Of a stretch of 64,000 bases of DNA, positions 36,665 through 45,427 are shown piece by piece. Position numbers and translations under genes: made by a program. The notes under the pieces are model-generated. The model was not told where the DNA came from. It saw only the letters and a program-made list of their open reading frames with translations, and made no database searches. The stretch comes from Kineothrix sp. MSJ-39 (GTDB lineage Bacteria; Bacillota; Clostridia; Lachnospirales; Lachnospiraceae), in contig NZ_JAHLPN010000015.1 of NCBI RefSeq assembly GCF_018917935.1, positions 1 to 64,000 on the forward strand. The letters are read 5' to 3'. Positions within the stretch are counted from its first letter, which is position 1. Every line of letters begins with the position of its first letter.

Positions 36665-37975
36665 ATGCAAACAAATACACGATCCGCCATAGATGCACTC
36701 TCCGTACTGTCTCAGAGTGCCCATTCCCCGTTCCACTGCTGTAAATACTGCGAGGACACGCTCAAGAAATCCGGCTTTCTTGCACTTCCCAAAAATGAGC
36801 CGATTTCCCTTACACCCGGCGGAAAATATTATATCGATCTTTACGACGCAACCTGCATTGCCTTTACGGTCGGCAAGAAAGTCTCTGCAGGCAAAAAGCT
36901 GCCAAAGCTGCGTATGATCACGGCGCATACAGACTGGCCGTCTTTTCTGATAAAACCACAGCCTGAGCTGACACAGGAAAGCTATGGCAAACTCAATATC
37001 GAGCCGTATGGCGGCGCTGTATATACAAGCTGGCTGGACAGACCGCTCGGCATTGCAGGCAAGGTCTGTACAAAAGGAAAAGACGCTTTCCATCCGGTCA
37101 CGCATCTGATCGACTCCAAGAAGCCGGTTGCTGTCATTCCGGGACTTGCCATCCATATGAATCCGGAGATCAACAAGGGCATACAGCTTAATCCGCAGCT
37201 CCAGCTTCTGCCGCTTGTAGCACGCCTTGGAGCAGATGAAAAATCCGATTATTTTCTGCACTATCTGGAGCTGCTCACAGGCTGCAGGGCAGAAGACATT
37301 CTGGACTATGAGCTGTTTTTATACAATGCGGATCCCGGTGCAGAAGTCGGGCTGAACGGCGAATTTTTCTCTTGCCCGCGCATCGATAATTATTCCAGTG
37401 TACAGGCTGCTTTATCCGCCCTTCTGCATGCTGATACCAAAGAAGATCATATTTGCATTTCCGCCTTTTATCACAATGAGGAGATCGGCAGTGCTACCAA
37501 ACAGGGCGCAGGCTCTGTCATGACAATGGATCTGTTAAAGCGCATCTTTGCTGCGCTCGGTTTTTCGGAGGAAATGCTTTCCTGCACGATCGCAGAGGGG
37601 CTCTGTCTTTCTCTGGATGTTGCCCATGGCTTACATCCGAATTATCCGGATAAAAATGATCCGACCTGCCAGATCTGTCTCGGCGACGGTGTTGCACTGA
37701 AATTATCCGCCAGACAGTCTTATGCAACAGATTCTTCCTATGTCAGTGTGGTCGAAGGCATCTGCAGACAGCACAACATTCCATACAAGAAATTTGTGAA
37801 CCGCTCCGATCAGAGAGGCGGCTCCACACTTGGCAGCATTACATCCGCCAAGCTGGCAATCCCGTGTGTTGATGCAGGCGTTCCGATTCTTTCCATGCAT
37901 TCCGCCAGAGAACTCATGGCATGCACTGACCAGGAAGCCTTATGTGCGCTTGCTGCGCAGATGTTCCGTGGCTGA
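36665..37975 (+). CDS. M18 family aminopeptidase
   Basis: This 436-residue protein is full length for the family. Metal and catalytic motifs are I-T-A-H-T-D (first His ligand), R-I-D-N-Y-S-S (bridging Asp), Y-H-N-E-E-I-G-S (catalytic Glu pair), S-L-D-V-A-H-G-L-H-P-N-Y, and the C-terminal H-S-A-R-E His ligand. M18 enzymes are cytoplasmic dodecameric zinc peptidases that remove N-terminal, often acidic, residues from peptides. AAGGAGA precedes the ATG and a strong promoter lies upstream, so it is a single-gene unit. Confidence 0.93.
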   Translation: MQTNTRSAIDALSVLSQSAHSPFHCCKYCEDTLKKSGFLALPKNEPISLTPGGKYYIDLYDATCIAFTVGKKVSAGKKLPKLRMITAHTDWPSFLIKPQPELTQESYGKLNIEPYGGAVYTSWLDRPLGIAGKVCTKGKDAFHPVTHLIDSKKPVAVIPGLAIHMNPEINKGIQLNPQLQLLPLVARLGADEKSDYFLHYLELLTGCRAEDILDYELFLYNADPGAEVGLNGEFFSCPRIDNYSSVQAALSALLHADTKEDHICISAFYHNEEIGSATKQGAGSVMTMDLLKRIFAALGFSEEMLSCTIAEGLCLSLDVAHGLHPNYPDKNDPTCQICLGDGVALKLSARQSYATDSSYVSVVEGICRQHNIPYKKFVNRSDQRGGSTLGSITSAKLAIPCVDAGVPILSMHSARELMACTDQEALCALAAQMFRG

Positions 37976-38173
37976 CCCTGAAAGGAGCCATGCGGTAAAT
38001 ATGCAATACAATATGAGACATTATAGTACAATCTGCACCATTTCTAAATTAAAAAATTAAGCAAATATAAAAAATTTATAAAGAATTAAGATTTTATTTA
38101 TCAGATAACGTCGACATGATTTTATTCATATGATAAGCTATAGGAAAACATTCTTATAAGGGAGGAAATTCAC

Positions 38174-38542
38174 ATGGACAATTATTATTCTGCTGTAGGG
38201 GCAGGCATTGGTACTGCTTACTATCTTTTCATACTGGTATTTTACATTGCATGTGTGATCGGTATGTGGAAGATGTTTGAGAAAGCCGGCAAACCGGGCT
38301 GGGCAAGCCTGATTCCGTTTTACAACCTCTACTGCGTGTACGACATCGGCTGGGGCACAGGCTGGTTATTCTTACTGACCTTTGTTCCTTGTGTTGGCTT
38401 CATCTTTGATATCATGCTTTCTTTCAAGATGGCAAAAGCTTACGGACAGGGCACAGGCTTCGGCTTCGGTATTCTTTTCCTGAAACCGATCTTCTACATG
38501 ATCCTTGGTTTCGGCGATTCCGAATACATCGGTCCACAGTAA
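38174..38542 (+). CDS. DUF5684-like small membrane protein
   Basis: This 122-residue protein has about three or four hydrophobic helices. It carries the family-like block K-A-G-K-P-G-W-A-S-L-I-P-F-Y-N-L-Y, followed by F-x-I-x-L-S-F-K-M-A-K-A-Y-G-x-G-x-G-F-G-F-G. Proteins of this pattern (DUF5684) occur widely in Firmicutes and Actinobacteria; their function is unknown. GGGAGG precedes the ATG. It converges with the LysR gene, leaving eight bases. Confidence 0.82.
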   Translation: MDNYYSAVGAGIGTAYYLFILVFYIACVIGMWKMFEKAGKPGWASLIPFYNLYCVYDIGWGTGWLFLLTFVPCVGFIFDIMLSFKMAKAYGQGTGFGFGILFLKPIFYMILGFGDSEYIGPQ

Positions 38543-38550
38543 ACTACCGC

Positions 38551-39441
38551 TTATTCAGATCTTAATAATTCTAACAGACGGGCAGCTGCCATACTTTTTG
38601 GCAGCTGCTTATTTGTTACTACACACATATGCCGCTTGGGCAGCATCTGGTGGAAACGGAGCGCAAACAGCCTTCCTTCTTCCAGATAGGGCTGCGCAAA
38701 ATCGCGCATCACACATCCAATCCCCAGATTTCTCAAAGCAAACTGCACGATCATATCAGACGTTGCAAGTTCAAATTCAGGATTTAAGGATACACCGTGT
38801 TTTTCCAGCACCTGATCGACATATTTTCTTGTACTTGTATTTTTTTCCAGAAAAATAACCGGATAATCGGGCAGCTCATGCAGATCAACCATATGATTTT
38901 TCAACTGGGTATAGCGGTGCGCCGCCACAAAGATATCCTCCACCTCACGCACGACCTGGATGTCCATTGTCTCATCTTCTGCAAAGGGCTCCGTTACAAC
39001 ACCGAAATCAATCTTACCTTCTTTCAGATACATCAATGTCTCGGGGGTCGGGCCGTTCGTGACATGTACTTTGATCGCCGGGTATTTCTGGTGAAACAGA
39101 TCCAGATACGGAAGCAGGTAAAACTGCAGTGTCATATCGGAAGCACCGATCCGGATCTCGCCCGATTCCAGATTTTTCAGTTTGGAAAGCACCTGTTCTC
39201 CCTGCTGCATTTCTTCATATCCCTGTTTGATATAGGAAAACAGTATTTCTCCCTCCGGGGTCAGGCGGATCCCTCTGGCACATCTGACGATCAGCTTTGT
39301 ATCCAGTGCTTTTTCAAGCTGGCGCATTGACTGGCTGACCGCCGGCTGTGAGATCATCAGTCTTTCCGCCGCAAGTGTCATGCTCTGACAGACCGCTACA
39401 TAATAAAACACTTTATAATATTCCAGATTTGTCGTCATCAT
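38551..39441 (-). CDS. LysR-family transcriptional regulator
   Basis: The protein has 296 residues from the Met following GGAGAGAAAG; the annotated-length Met four codons earlier overlaps that site. The N-terminal winged HTH has Y-Y-V-A-V-C-Q-S-M-T-L-A-A-E-R-L and S-Q-P-A-V-S-Q-S-M-R-Q-L-E. The rest is a periplasmic-binding-like effector domain with I-R-I-G-A-S. Effector and targets are unknown; related proteins (CysL/YtlI-like) often control sulfur or amino-acid genes. No divergent target gene exists: the upstream neighbour, purB, is on the same strand. Confidence 0.9.
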   Translation of the reverse strand: MMTTNLEYYKVFYYVAVCQSMTLAAERLMISQPAVSQSMRQLEKALDTKLIVRCARGIRLTPEGEILFSYIKQGYEEMQQGEQVLSKLKNLESGEIRIGASDMTLQFYLLPYLDLFHQKYPAIKVHVTNGPTPETLMYLKEGKIDFGVVTEPFAEDETMDIQVVREVEDIFVAAHRYTQLKNHMVDLHELPDYPVIFLEKNTSTRKYVDQVLEKHGVSLNPEFELATSDMIVQFALRNLGIGCVMRDFAQPYLEEGRLFALRFHQMLPKRHMCVVTNKQLPKSMAAARLLELLRSE

Positions 39442-39645
39442 CTTTCTCTCCATATATCTTTTGCCAGCATTTCAGGCAGTTTTCTATTTTCTTAATATAA
39501 TTCATATTTTTTTAAAAATTAAAACACAAATTGAACACACTTTCCAAATATACTAACAGCATCAGAGATGAAGAAAACCCCTCAACCCTCTCATCTTTGA
39601 TAAGTGTTTCAACTCTTTATATTTTTTCATGAATCCCTCATAAGA

Positions 39646-39690
39646 AAAAAGGAAGCGGTTTCCACCCCCTCAGGAAACCGCTTTCTTTTT
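39646..39690 (-). terminator. Terminator of purF-purB
   Basis: The arms 39646-39663 and 39673-39690 pair over 18 bases with one mismatch and have A/T runs on both sides. It lies 12 bases after the purB stop on the minus strand. The rest of 39442-39645 holds no gene and probably carries the LysR promoter. Confidence 0.85.
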
Positions 39691-39702
39691 GTCTTTCGTA
39701 CT

Positions 39703-41154
39703 TTATACGTTGATCTCTGCTTTTACGCCAAGCAGAGCTTCATTTTCTTTCAGTACCGGCCTGAGTACCTGCTCGATAAACTTGGTTACCTGGATCGGTG
39801 CTCTGCCTACATATCTTGCAGGCTCCATGCTGCTTTGCAGATCTTCCAGTGTCATCGGGAAGCTGTCATCCGCAGCGATCAGTTCAAGCAGATTGTTGTC
39901 CCTGCCTTCCTGCTTTACATTCTTTCCTGCTTCCATGGAAAGCTGACGGATCTTTTCATGCAGCTCCTGTCTGTTTCCGCCCATCTTGACTGCATCCATC
40001 ATGATATTTTCTGTTGCCATGAACGGAAGCTCTGCCATCAGATGCTTTGTGATAACTTTGTCGTAAACAACCAGACCGTCTACTACGTTCAGGCAGAGAT
40101 CTAAAATACCGTCGATCGCCAGAAACGCTTCCGGAATGGAAAGACGCTTATTTGCAGAATCATCCAGTGTACGTTCAAACCACTGTGTTGCGGAAGTGAT
40201 CGCCGGATTTAAAGCATCGATCATCACATAACGGGATAAGGACGCGATACGCTCACTTCTCATCGGATTTCTCTTATATGCCATTGCAGAGGAACCGATC
40301 TGATTCTTTTCAAAAGGCTCTTCCACTTCTTTTAAGTGCTGCAGCAGACGGATATCGTTGCTCATCTTATGTGCGGATGCTGCGATACCTGCCAGTACGT
40401 TGCAGACTCTTGTATCAACTTTACGGGAATAGGTCTGTCCCGATACCGGATAGCATTCCTTGAAGCCCATTTTCGCTGCGATCATCGGATCGATCTTGTC
40501 GATCGTTTCCTGATCACCGTTAAACAGCTCCTGGAAGGATGCCTGTGTACCTGTCGTGCCTTTTGAACCGAGCAGCTTTAAGGTAGATGCCACATAATCC
40601 AGATCGGAAAGATCCATAACAAATTCCTGCGCCCAGAGTGTGGCACGTTTGCCGACTGTTGTAGGCTGTGCAGGCTGGAAATGGGTAAATGCCAGTGTCG
40701 GAAGCTCTTTATATTTATCCGCAAATTTTGCAAGCTCATCGATCACATTGACCAGCTTCTTCTTAACAAGCTGCAGCGCCTCTGCCATGACAATGATATC
40801 GGTATTGTCACCGACATAGCAGGATGTTGCGCCAAGATGGATGATACCTGCTGCCTTCGGGCACTGCTGTCCGTATGCGTATACATGGCTCATTACATCA
40901 TGTCTGACCTGTTTTTCGCGTTCCTTTGCCACATCGTAATTGATGTCGTCCAGATGCTCCTTCAGCTCATCGATCTGCTCCTGTGTGATGACCGGTTTGC
41001 CATCCTGGGACAATCCCAGCTCCATCTCTGTCTCTGCAAGTGCAACCCAGAGTCTTCTCCATGTTCTGAATTTCTTATCAGGCGAAAAAATATACTGCAT
41101 CTCCTTGCTGGCATAACGCTCTGAAAGCGGGCTTACATATCTGTCATTACTCAT
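39703..41154 (-). CDS. purB: Adenylosuccinate lyase
   Basis: The protein has 483 residues from the Met preceded by GAGGAGAAAGAG; an upstream Met at 41199 overlaps purF and lacks a site. It belongs to the fumarase/aspartase superfamily. Signature G-S-S-A-M-A-Y-K-R-N-P-M-R-S-E carries the flexible catalytic loop, and H-L-G-A-T-S and T-H-F-Q-P-A-Q-P-T-T are also present. It acts at two steps of purine synthesis: SAICAR to AICAR and adenylosuccinate to AMP. It follows purF by 16 bases, so both form one operon. Confidence 0.97.
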   Translation of the reverse strand: MSNDRYVSPLSERYASKEMQYIFSPDKKFRTWRRLWVALAETEMELGLSQDGKPVITQEQIDELKEHLDDINYDVAKEREKQVRHDVMSHVYAYGQQCPKAAGIIHLGATSCYVGDNTDIIVMAEALQLVKKKLVNVIDELAKFADKYKELPTLAFTHFQPAQPTTVGKRATLWAQEFVMDLSDLDYVASTLKLLGSKGTTGTQASFQELFNGDQETIDKIDPMIAAKMGFKECYPVSGQTYSRKVDTRVCNVLAGIAASAHKMSNDIRLLQHLKEVEEPFEKNQIGSSAMAYKRNPMRSERIASLSRYVMIDALNPAITSATQWFERTLDDSANKRLSIPEAFLAIDGILDLCLNVVDGLVVYDKVITKHLMAELPFMATENIMMDAVKMGGNRQELHEKIRQLSMEAGKNVKQEGRDNNLLELIAADDSFPMTLEDLQSSMEPARYVGRAPIQVTKFIEQVLRPVLKENEALLGVKAEINV

Positions 41155-41170
41155 CTCTTTCTCCTCATCT

Positions 41171-42595
41171 TTACTCATCAAATTCTCCGCGGATATCATC
41201 CTGCGGTGGTTCCATTGGGTATTTCCCGGTAAAGCAGCCGGTGCAGATCTCTCTGCCGCCTACGATGTCGGGCAGTCTGTCCAAAGACAGATAGGCAAGG
41301 GAATCCGCTCCGATAATCTGCCTGATCTCTTCCACAGATCTGTTATAGGCAATGAGCTGTTCTCTCGCCGGTACATCGGTTCCGAAATAACACGGCCATA
41401 AAAACGGCGGTGAGGAAATCCTGACATGCACCTCTTTCGCACCTGCATCACGCAGCAGCTTTACAATACGGTCGGAAGTTGTTCCGCGGACGATCGAATC
41501 ATCGATCATGATGACACGTTTGCCATCAACAACCTCTCTGATCGGATTCAGCTTGATCTGTACACTGCTTTCCCTGTTTTTCTGCTTTGGCTTGATAAAG
41601 GTTCTTCCGACATAGGAATTCTTTACAAAAGCAGTATTATACGGAATACCTGACTGCATGGCATATCCCATTGCAGCACAGTTACCGGATTCCGGTACAC
41701 CGGTTACAATGTCCGCTTCCACCGGACTGTCCATTGCCAGATATTTACCTGCCATAATGCGGGAATGATAGACGCTGCAGCCATCGATCAGGCTGTCCGG
41801 TCTTGCGAAATAAATGTATTCAAAAACACATCTTGCATGCTGCTCTTTTAAAATGCAGCAGCTCTTGTCGGATTCAATGCCCTTTTCCGGTGAGATCGTT
41901 ACAATTTCGCCGGGTTCCACATCCCGGATAAATTCTGCACCGATCGTATCAAGGGCACAGGTCTCAGATGCCAGTACATAAGCATTATCACGTTTTCCGA
42001 TACAAAGCGGACGGAATCCGAACGGATCTCTCGCACCGATCAGCTTACGCGGGCTCATAACGATCAAAGAGTACGCACCCTTCAGCTTCTTCATGGCACG
42101 TCCGACCGCTTCTTCTACTGTTTTGGAATTCAGACGCTCTCTGGCGATCAGATAGGCAATGACCTCTGAATCGATCGTTGTCTGGAAAATGGCTCCTGTA
42201 TATTCGAGCTCTTTGTGCAGCTGGGGTGTATTGATCAGATTACCGTTGTGCGCCAGTCCCAGTGTTCCTTTGACATAATTCAGGACAAGTGGCTGCGCGT
42301 TTTCACGGGTTGAACTGCCGGCGGTCGAATATCTGACATGTCCGACACCGATGTCTCCCTTTAATTTCTCCAGCACTTCCGGGGTAAAGGCTTCATTTAA
42401 AAGCCCCATATCCTTATGACTGGAAACCTTTCCTTTTGGGCCGTTTGTTTCACTGACAGCAATGCCACAGCTTTCCTGTCCTCTGTGCTGCAGTGCAAAC
42501 AATCCGTAGTAGATACTTGTTGCGACATCGCCACCTGAAAAATCATACATGCCGAATACGCCGCATTCTTCCTTTAAGTGTTCTAATTCTGCCAT
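41171..42595 (-). CDS. purF: Amidophosphoribosyltransferase
   Basis: The protein has 474 residues from the Met preceded by GGAG. The N-terminal Ntn glutaminase nucleophile Cys11 (E-E-C-G-V-F-G) is exposed after removal of a ten-residue propeptide. The glutaminase has A-L-Q-H-R-G-Q-E-S-C-G and H-V-R-Y-S-T-A-G. The PRTase domain has V-I-M-I-D-D-S-I-V-R-G-T-T. Cys residues in C-x-T-G near the end fit an iron-sulfur or related site of the B. subtilis type. It makes 5-phosphoribosylamine, the first committed purine step. It is first in the purF-purB operon. Confidence 0.97.
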   Translation of the reverse strand: MAELEHLKEECGVFGMYDFSGGDVATSIYYGLFALQHRGQESCGIAVSETNGPKGKVSSHKDMGLLNEAFTPEVLEKLKGDIGVGHVRYSTAGSSTRENAQPLVLNYVKGTLGLAHNGNLINTPQLHKELEYTGAIFQTTIDSEVIAYLIARERLNSKTVEEAVGRAMKKLKGAYSLIVMSPRKLIGARDPFGFRPLCIGKRDNAYVLASETCALDTIGAEFIRDVEPGEIVTISPEKGIESDKSCCILKEQHARCVFEYIYFARPDSLIDGCSVYHSRIMAGKYLAMDSPVEADIVTGVPESGNCAAMGYAMQSGIPYNTAFVKNSYVGRTFIKPKQKNRESSVQIKLNPIREVVDGKRVIMIDDSIVRGTTSDRIVKLLRDAGAKEVHVRISSPPFLWPCYFGTDVPAREQLIAYNRSVEEIRQIIGADSLAYLSLDRLPDIVGGREICTGCFTGKYPMEPPQDDIRGEFDE

Positions 42596-42670
42596 TGTTT
42601 TCTCCACTTTCTTAAAAGATTGTTGTCTGGTGTATCTCTTACCTTCCCTAATTGTATATAAACAAAAAAC

Positions 42671-42699
42671 ATTATAATCGTTTCCGCTGCAAAGTGCAA
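42671..42699 (-). promoter_or_regulatory. Promoter of purF-purB
   Basis: Minus-strand TTGCAC (42694-42699) and a perfect TATAAT (42671-42676) are 17 bases apart, about 75 bases before the ATG. No guanine riboswitch was recognised between. Confidence 0.8.
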
Positions 42700-42703
42700 T
42701 CAG

Positions 42704-43459
42704 CTATCCTACAAATTTGCCGATAAAGTCTCTGACTCTTTCATTTTCGGAATGGAAGATCTCATCCGGTGTCCCCTCCTGTACACAGACACCGTTTTCC
42801 ATAAAGATGATACGATCGGAAAGCTCTCTTGCAAACTGCATTTCATGTGTCACGATGATCATTGTCATCTTTTCTTTTGCCAGTTCTTTGATGACCTTTA
42901 AAACTTCCCCTGTCAGCTCCGGATCCAACGCACTTGTCGGTTCATCGAAAAACAGGATCTTCGGCTGCAGCGCCAGTGCTCTTGCGATCGATACACGCTG
43001 CTGCTGTCCGCCGGAAAGCTGATACGGATAAGCATTTTCCTTTTCGGAAAGTCCAAGCTGCTCCATCAGCTTACGCGCACGCTTCTTTGCCTCTTCCTTT
43101 GGCACCTTATCTACACTGACAGGTGCATCCATGATATTTTTCAAAACGCTGTAATGCGGAAACAGATTGAAATTCTGGAATACAAGCCCGAAATAATGGT
43201 GGATCTGTTTCAGTTTTTCTTTGGATGCATAAACACATCTGCCGTTTTCACTTTTTGCCGCGTACTCTCCCAGATAGGAAAGCTCGCCGTCATCCATCTG
43301 CTCGAGCATCGTCAGGCAGCGCAGGATCGTTGATTTTCCGCTGCCGGAAGGCCCGATAATGGAAACAACTTCTCCTTCCTTTACAGAAAGAGAGAAGTCC
43401 TTGATGACTTCCAGCTCATCAAAGGATTTTTTTAAATGCTTCAGTTCCAATAAAATCAT
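42704..43459 (-). CDS. Polar amino acid ABC transporter ATPase
   Basis: This 251-residue protein has Walker A G-P-S-G-S-G-K-S-T, Q-loop F-Q-N-F-N-L-F-P-H-Y typical of the GlnQ/HisP family, signature L-S-G-G-Q-Q-Q-R, Walker B I-L-F-F-D-E-P-T-S and H-loop V-T-H-E-M. It is a cytoplasmic ATPase subunit of a polar amino acid importer. It follows the permease gene by nine bases. No solute-binding protein gene is adjacent, so a distant one must supply the substrate. Confidence 0.93.
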   Translation of the reverse strand: MILLELKHLKKSFDELEVIKDFSLSVKEGEVVSIIGPSGSGKSTILRCLTMLEQMDDGELSYLGEYAAKSENGRCVYASKEKLKQIHHYFGLVFQNFNLFPHYSVLKNIMDAPVSVDKVPKEEAKKRARKLMEQLGLSEKENAYPYQLSGGQQQRVSIARALALQPKILFFDEPTSALDPELTGEVLKVIKELAKEKMTMIIVTHEMQFARELSDRIIFMENGVCVQEGTPDEIFHSENERVRDFIGKFVG

Positions 43460-43468
43460 ATCTTTCTC

Positions 43469-44119
43469 CTATCTGTAATAAGCCATTTTCTTTTCCAGTG
43501 TTTCCATGACAAATGCAACAAGCAGGTTAAAAAGATAATAAAACACACCTGCTGCCATCAACGGTACGATCGTTGTCTGTGCTGCTGCCACCTGTTTTGC
43601 CAGTGTGAACATTTCCGTCACGGCAAGTACGAATGCAAGGGAGGTATCCTTAACCAGCGTAATGACCTCGTTTGTCACAGCGGGCAGGATCCGCTTGATG
43701 ACCTGCGGCAGAATGATCTTAAAGAAAGTCTGTCCCTTGCTGTAGCCGAGGATCTTGGCAGCCTCATACTGTCCTACCGGAATGGACTGGATACCGGAAC
43801 GGTAGATCTCCGCAAAATAAGCTGCATAATTTAATACAAATCCGATGATGACCGCGATCATACGATATCCTGATGAAATGCGGATGCGGAATATGTAATA
43901 CGGCGCAAAATAAACTACAATAAGCTGCAGCATAAGCGGCGTTCCGCGCATGATGGAAATATAGATTTTTGTGATCGTCCGAAGCAGACCGTTTTTTGAC
44001 ATGCGTCCAAAAGAAATAACCAGTCCGAGCGGAAGCGAAAATAACAGTGTCAGGAAAAAAATCTCTCCTGTAACAAGCATCCCCGTAGCTAATTGCCCAA
44101 GCATTGTTCCAAAACTCAT
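43469..44119 (-). CDS. Polar amino acid ABC transporter permease
   Basis: This 216-residue protein belongs to the HisM/GlnP family. It has about five transmembrane helices, the family block I-Y-I-S-I-M-R-G-T-P-L-M-L-Q-L near 55, and the EAA loop Y-E-A-A-K-I-L-G-Y-S-K-G-Q-T-F-x-K-I-I-L-P-Q. It forms a homodimeric channel with the adjacent ATPase. The substrate (Glu, Gln, Cys, His or Arg) cannot be chosen from sequence. Confidence 0.92.
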   Translation of the reverse strand: MSFGTMLGQLATGMLVTGEIFFLTLLFSLPLGLVISFGRMSKNGLLRTITKIYISIMRGTPLMLQLIVVYFAPYYIFRIRISSGYRMIAVIIGFVLNYAAYFAEIYRSGIQSIPVGQYEAAKILGYSKGQTFFKIILPQVIKRILPAVTNEVITLVKDTSLAFVLAVTEMFTLAKQVAAAQTTIVPLMAAGVFYYLFNLLVAFVMETLEKKMAYYR

Positions 44120-44231
44120 AAAACTCTCCTTATGTAAAACCCTGATATTTTATCGTAGTAGCACTTTACCATAGTAAATCAAACACGGTGTAATGGTACC
44201 ATTCCTGCCATACTCTGTCAATCCGCTTTTC

Positions 44232-45416
44232 TCAGCTTTCTGCTTTTTCTTCATAGGCAGAAACCATTTTCAGAATCTGTGCTGCATATTTCGGATACTC
44301 CGTTACCAGCTTTTTGATCTGCTCCTGTGCCTTTTCCGCGTTATCGGTGTTGAATTCCATCTGCTTTCTAAGCTGCTGTCTGCGCAGAATCATAGCATGC
44401 CTTACCTCGACCATTTCCTTGGAATCTAAGATCGCACCGGTCTGATGCAGCCAGATCATCGGATCATGCAGACGATATTTTTTCAGGATACGGATCAGAT
44501 CTTCCTGTCCGAAGGACAGCTCCTGCATCGTCTGCTCCAGCTTTTTCCGTTCCACCTGCTCCGCCTGGTAAGCCTCCAGCAGACTTTTCAGCTCCTCCCC
44601 GGAGGAAATACCGAATTTCAGATAATAGTAATCCAACAGATTTGTATTATTGACATACCGGATCTTCACACGGTTCTGCAAAAGGATCACTCTGTTCAGA
44701 CTGCCTGAAGACAATCTGTCCTCCTGTGCTGCATCCATATATTTCATATACATTGCCACCAGTGCGATCGCACAGACTGCTGCCGTCAGAATATAGCCCA
44801 TCTGTGTCTGCATTTCAAAGGCAAACTGCATGATCAAAAGGATCACGATACAGAAAAAGACCGCCGCTGTCGTGATAACCGCCATGCCACGCAGGTTTTC
44901 CATTGCCGTCTTTGCTTCCTGCCTTCTGAACAGACATGCCTGCTTTTCATTTTCCAGTCTGCTCAGATCGTTTCGGATTGCTTCCTGATACTGTTCCGCT
45001 TCCTGCAGGCGCGTCAGGCTGTCATGCGCATCCTCAGACAGGCGCTCCATTTTTGCATAATCTGCATCGGACATATGTCTTTTCTTTTTCTCATACCGGC
45101 TCTTGTCCTCTTCCAACAGATGCACTGCCTTTGCACAGTCTTCCAGCTTCTCCCTGTCTTCACCGGAAATATAATCGATCAGTTCCATGTCCTTCAGATA
45201 CAGATCGACCATGGCGTATTCGGCTTCACACTCGCTGATCTGCTTCTGCGCATCAGCGATCTGTGTCAGCAGACTTTCCACATAACCTGTCCGCTGCTGT
45301 TCATCCTCCAGATCCGTTTCATGTTCCGTAAGTCCATATGCTGCTCCGTCTGCTTCATCCGGCAGTTCTTCTTTTTTCTTTTTTCTGCGTCTAAACAATC
45401 TGTTCCAAAACTTCAT
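44232..45416 (-). CDS. Coiled-coil membrane protein of the DUF5716/DUF5717 operon
   Basis: This 394-residue protein starts with a very basic stretch (F-R-R-R-K-K-K-K) and then has a long coiled coil (~45-175) rich in E, K, L and A. Two transmembrane helices form a hairpin (~178-225), and a second helical/coiled-coil part follows (~235-394). Both ends are probably cytoplasmic. I do not recognise a family. It is last of three genes (47502-51029, 45428-47485, this) spaced by 16 and 11 bases. Its place suggests that it anchors the other two proteins at the membrane, which is inference. Confidence 0.7.
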   Translation of the reverse strand: MKFWNRLFRRRKKKKEELPDEADGAAYGLTEHETDLEDEQQRTGYVESLLTQIADAQKQISECEAEYAMVDLYLKDMELIDYISGEDREKLEDCAKAVHLLEEDKSRYEKKKRHMSDADYAKMERLSEDAHDSLTRLQEAEQYQEAIRNDLSRLENEKQACLFRRQEAKTAMENLRGMAVITTAAVFFCIVILLIMQFAFEMQTQMGYILTAAVCAIALVAMYMKYMDAAQEDRLSSGSLNRVILLQNRVKIRYVNNTNLLDYYYLKFGISSGEELKSLLEAYQAEQVERKKLEQTMQELSFGQEDLIRILKKYRLHDPMIWLHQTGAILDSKEMVEVRHAMILRRQQLRKQMEFNTDNAEKAQEQIKKLVTEYPKYAAQILKMVSAYEEKAES

Positions 45417-45427
45417 TGCTTACTCCC

